Shown here in pieces: positions 60,462-64,000 of a stretch of DNA of 64,000 bases. The position numbers were made by a program, and so were the translations under genes. How positions within the stretch are numbered: position 1 is the first letter of the stretch; every line of letters begins with the position of its first letter. The stretch comes from Anaeramoeba flamelloides (taxonomy: Eukaryota > Metamonada > Anaeramoebidae): the NCBI GenBank assembly GCA_027625915.1, contig JANTQA010000063.1, forward strand, positions 744,001 to 808,000, given 5' to 3'. The notes below the pieces were generated by a model. That model was given only the letters and a program-made list of their open reading frames with translations, was not told the origin of the DNA and searched no databases.

Positions 60462-61295
60462 AGTAACAGATCTGATAAAAACTTAGTTTTCTTTTTTTTC
60501 TTCTTTTTTTTAAAAATTTTTGACAAAACAAAAAAAATAATTTTTTTTTATTTTTGATTGATTGCTTGTTTGCAACATAAAACAAAATAATTAATTTGTT
60601 TTTTCCATTTGGACAAACCCATAACAAATCCTTTTAACCATACCAAACAAAAATTCAAAAACAAATTGACGATCTTAGTGAGTATTTTCCAATATAATGG
60701 ATCGACAATTGTAGCTATGGCAGGAAAAAATTGTGTTGCTATTGCGGGCGACACGAGATTTGGTGTTAGGAACCAAACGGTCGCACTTGATTCAAATCGA
60801 ATTTTCAAAATTAATAACCGTACTCTTTTTGGAATGACTGGCTTAAATACAGACATTTTAACTTTAAGAGAGTCATTCAAATTCCAAATGAACCTTTATA
60901 ATTTAGAAGAAGAAAGAGAAATTTCGCCAAAAACATTTGCCCATAACGTCGCACAAACCTTATATTCCAAAAGGTTTGGCCCATATTTTATTACACCAAT
61001 TATTGCGGGCCTTGAAGGAGAGGACTACACACCCTTTCTGTGCGCAACAGACTTAATTGGGGCAATGGAGTTCCCAAAGAGCTTTGTTGTTGCAGGAACA
61101 GGGGAGGAGTCCTTAATGGGTGTTTGCGAAACATTTTATAAAGAAAATATGGAGCCAGAAGAGCTTTTCGAAGTAGTTTCCCAATGCTTACTCGCAGCAG
61201 TAGACAGAGACGCATTGTCTGGTTGGGGATCGGTTGTTCATGTTTTAACCAAGGATGGTATAACAACAAAAAGATTAAGAACAAGAAAAGACTAA
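60462..61295 (+). CDS. PSMB3: 20S proteasome subunit beta-3 (PSMB3), start codon split by an intron
   Basis: A non-catalytic beta-ring subunit of the 20S core. The open frame carries YNGSTIVAMAGKNCVAIAGD, TRFG, GMTGLNTDILTL, RFGPYFITPIIAGLEGED, GAMEFPKSFVVAGTGEESLM and RDALSGWGSVVHVLTKDG, all typical of beta-3; the catalytic Thr1 and propeptide of active beta subunits are absent, as expected. There is no usable ATG at the start of this frame. An intron from 60463 (donor AAA|GTAACA) to 60678 (acceptor TTAG) would join A to TG and give MSIFQYNGS, matching MSIMSYNGG of human PSMB3. The total is then 205 aa, exactly the human length. A second donor (AATAA|GTAGG, intron start 60429) would give the same protein. 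The TTG at 60609 is not needed. Confidence 0.92.
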
Positions 61296-61654
61296 ATCAA
61301 AAAAAGGTTTTTTTTTTTGTTTTTTTTTTTTTATATCTTTCTTTCTTTCTTTCCTCCCTTATTCCCTTCCCAAGTTGATACGAGTTTCAAGGAACTGAAG
61401 CTTGTTTGTTTTTCTCAAAATTCTAGAAAGAATAAATCTTTTATTTGTCGCTTTTTTTTATTTTTTTTTTCTTTTTTATTTTTCTTATTCATTTTTTTAA
61501 AAACAACTCCTTAATTTTTTAATTTCAGACTAATCATTTAAACCTTCTTTTTGACAGAAGTACTTTGTCTATACAGCACAGACCAATCAAAAATTCAATT
61601 CCCTAATTTAATTATGAACTAGCCAAGCTTTTTTTTAATACTACTAAAATCTAT
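61296..61654. other. 3' flank of the proteasome gene
   Basis: T-rich, with a short CTTT/TTTC-rich run at 61336-61356. No gene. Confidence 0.5.
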
Positions 61655-62159
61655 TATAGTATTGAAAAAAATCAAAGGAAACGAAAATAAGTCTTTACTT
61701 CATTAATAAGTGTTAATATTAGGAAAATTTTTAATATTATGAAAATTTAAAATCAAATTCTTGATAGAAATAAATCCAATTTTTTTTATTGAACTCAGGA
61801 ATAAACCTACCAAAAGTTCATTAAAGTGAGGGTTTCTATAGAACATTCAATTTAATTGTTTGATAACGAAAGTAGATCTAACTATTTTGAAAAAAATTAG
61901 AGTTTTAGAGAGATTTACTAGGAATTTGGACATATCATATTTTTTATTCTTGTTTTCTGATTGATTTAATATTATTATGAACAAGTGAAATTTAATTAGT
62001 CATTATTCTATTAAATATATAGTTATAATTTTCAAAGTTCGATTATTAAAACAAAGAAATTATTAATCCGAGACAAAACAATTTTTCGTAATATCAACAC
62101 TTAAATAATCTTGTTTGGGATTATTTTCATCTTCAGTATTTTTTTCAAAACTACAATTA
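61655..62159 (+). mobile_element. TIR element family E, copy 3 (diverged)
   Basis: Left terminus TATAGTATTGAAAAAAATCA, right the inverse of TAATTGTAGTTTTGAAAAAA. The core AAACCTACCAAAAGTTCATT and TTCTTGTTTTCTGATTGATT match copies 1 and 2 in the same orientation. Confidence 0.65.
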
Positions 62160-62219
62160 GAATTTTATCTCATTTCATATCAGGAAGCTTAATTAAATTT
62201 AGAACAATATCATTTCTAA

Positions 62220-62968
62220 TTGATTTGGAGAATATCTTCGGTTTTATCATCAATTTGAGGGTAAAAATATACGAGGTTTTGAACTAAAAAATTTTCATTT
62301 ATTAATTGGAAAATGACAGTACTTGAAAAAAAGGGAATATTATTAAATATCCAAATTAGATAAACGGATATTTTCATATTTTTGAAGAGTTTTTTGATAG
62401 ATTTCATCAGTGTGAAAGGAATTTAAGAGTTTTTTTATCAATGTGAGTGAAAAAAAAACTAAAATATTTTTTTTTGATTAGTAGAATTTTATTACTTAAA
62501 TTGTAGAAAATTTAAAGTTTTGATAATATCAATATTAAGCATTTTTAAAAATTTGTTCACAATCCAAGTTTAACAACCAATTTTCGGTGAAATTTTTTAT
62601 AAGTTAAATTGTGGCCAAGTTTGATTTGTGTATTAAATAGTTTTTCTAGTAATCCGGGATTAAAATCTCCGAAAATATCATTCTAACCACCCAAACCTAC
62701 TCTACCATATTCTATACATCCTTGGTATACCTTAAAAAAGGGTTTGTAAAGACCTACATCTAATGGAATTCACGGTTTTTATAAATAAAACATTTGATCA
62801 ATTTTGTAATTTGACCAAATTCGACTTTTAATAATACCCCCCCCCTTTTTTTTTTTTTAACTACCGTCATTTTCCAATTAATAAATGAAAAATTTTATGT
62901 TCAAATTTAAGTATTTTTTTTCCCTCAAATTGATGATAAAACCCAAAATTATTCTCAAAATCAATGGA
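62220..62968. repeat. Inverted repeat H
   Basis: Arms of about 100 bp at 62220-62322 and 62865-62968. The left reads TTTTATCATCAATTTGAGGG and ATTTATTAATTGGAAAATGA; the right is their inverse (TCATTTTCCAATTAATAAAT, CCCTCAAATTGATGATAAAA). The spacer of about 540 bp has no ORF. Probably another short TIR element; its ends are not defined. Confidence 0.65.
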
Positions 62969-64000
62969 TATGATAATATTGATATTAATTTATCTCTTCC
63001 TTAGTGAACTTTTAGTTAAACCAATTTTTTTTTATTATTTATTTTAATGTGAATTTAATAGTAATAAATTACAAAAAATATTTTGGGACTTGAAAAAAAA
63101 ATTACTTTTGTTATTATTTGTTGAAATACAAATTTAACAAATTTTTAATCAAACTTACCAAAAAAGATTCAAAAAGATCTATGAAAAATTCAAACACTTT
63201 GTTTTAGTAAATCTTGTTATTTTTTTAATTTCAACTTTTTGGATTGTGGACTTTAATTGTTTATTTGAAGTGATCTTCTTTTACATTTTTTTTTTTTTGG
63301 AGATATAAATGAAAATTTCTTCAATATATGTTCTTATTTCTGGTAATTGGAAAATAACAGTATTAGTATTTGAATAAATAATTGAAACGATTTCCATATT
63401 GCGATTCATCTTTTTTTAATCTATTATTCAAATTTATAAATAGATTTTTCCAAGGAATGTTTTATAATTTGTGATCTCTTTTTTTAAGTTCAATATTTTC
63501 TTATTATTTAGATTGGAATATTTTGGGATAAAAAAAATTAAAAATTAAAGTATTAAAAAAATAATATGAAGATAACAATTTTTTGGAGTTTAATTTCCAA
63601 ACAAAAGTAGAGAAAATTGATGCTGTTTCCAATAAAGTAGGGCAAATTTATTTTAAAATATCTTTTAAACTAAATCTTCAAAAAAATATATGCCCTTAAT
63701 ATAAAAAAGCACTATTTTTTTCTGATTAATATTTTTCGAAATCTAGCCTTATAAATAAAATCAACTAACCATTATGATATAATTTTTTAGAATCAAAACA
63801 ATCTCAACTTTTGAATATTGAATATATTTTTGAAATGTTTGTGCACTTTTCTATTCTTTTTGAAAAATTGGTGTTGAGAAAATTTTGATATCGAAGAATA
63901 AGTTCAAATATTAAATAAGAATATTTTTCCAGAGAGTAAATCTTTTTTAAATAACTTTTTTTTAATTTTACCAGTTAAAAATAAAAAAACATTTGAAGAC
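62969..64000. other. AT-rich spacer
   Basis: No supported feature to the end of the window. A weak copy of the repeat H arm (TAATTGGAAAATAACAGTA) lies near 63345. Confidence 0.45.

Noticed and set aside
60609-60680. 24 codons upstream of the proteasome beta-3 domain, from TTG
   Set aside because: No counterpart in beta-3 proteins. They are better explained as intron; splicing gives the exact family length.
1-64000. CRISPR arrays, bacterial operons, rRNA genes
   Set aside because: None present; introns and gene content are eukaryotic, and no regularly spaced direct-repeat array or rRNA-like block was seen.

Overview
This is a strongly AT-rich eukaryotic nuclear window with low gene density: about nine genes in 64 kb, and coding sequence clearly richer in G+C than its surroundings. 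Introns are spliceosomal, mostly GTAA/GTAT...TAG/AAG and 107-677 nt long, with one of about 5.4 kb. The gene set (cytosolic ribosomal proteins uL4 and eL8, 20S proteasome subunit beta-3, calmodulin, a GSK-3-type kinase, an XRCC1-like BRCT protein, a PAS/coiled-coil protein) is that of a unicellular eukaryote. A multidomain [FeFe]-hydrogenase points to an anaerobic or microaerophilic protist. An Anaeramoeba-like metamonad or an archamoeba is my best guess, from gene style alone.

Layout. 1-3.5 kb: repeats and a possible decayed eL20 exon. 3.5-4.6 kb: GSK-3-like kinase (+). 4.6-10.8 kb: repeats. 10.8-13.0 kb: three-exon PAS/coiled-coil gene (+). 13-17.3 kb: repeats. 17.3-18.8 kb: eL8 (-), whose first coding exon is only the ATG. 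18.8-22.8 kb: AT-rich spacer with one MITE. 22.9-23.7 kb: XRCC1-like tandem BRCT protein (-). 27.6-29.2 kb: uL4 (-), divergent from calmodulin (30.1-30.8 kb, +). 31-36 kb: spacer with MITEs. 36.0-45.4 kb: one minus-strand gene whose two exons join into a WD40-[FeFe]-hydrogenase-flavodoxin protein of 1351 aa; its intron carries nested palindromic elements. 46-49.9 kb: repeats. 49.9-55.3 kb: intronless alpha-2-macroglobulin-like protein of 1780 aa carrying a ubiquitin array. 55.3-60.4 kb: repeats. 60.5-61.3 kb: proteasome beta-3 (+). 61.3-64 kb: repeats.

Two genes stand out. The macroglobulin has a bacterial-type architecture with an intact CxEQ thioester and no signal peptide. Where a bait region normally lies it carries three degenerate ubiquitin folds and one near-perfect ubiquitin ending in LRLRGG. 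That suggests an intracellular thioester trap that deubiquitinase cleavage could process or trigger (inference). The hydrogenase keeps the four H-cluster cysteines, but the proton-shuttle cysteine of motif L1 is alanine, as in sensory-type hydrogenases, and it carries an N-terminal beta-propeller. That suggests a redox or H2-sensing role, or a modified catalyst, rather than a standard H2-producing enzyme (inference).

At least five dispersed repeat families fill the intergenic space. Most are short terminal-inverted-repeat or fold-back elements with TA at their borders, consistent with Tc1/mariner-type MITEs. I recognised no retrovirus-like, Polinton-like or LINE coding sequence.
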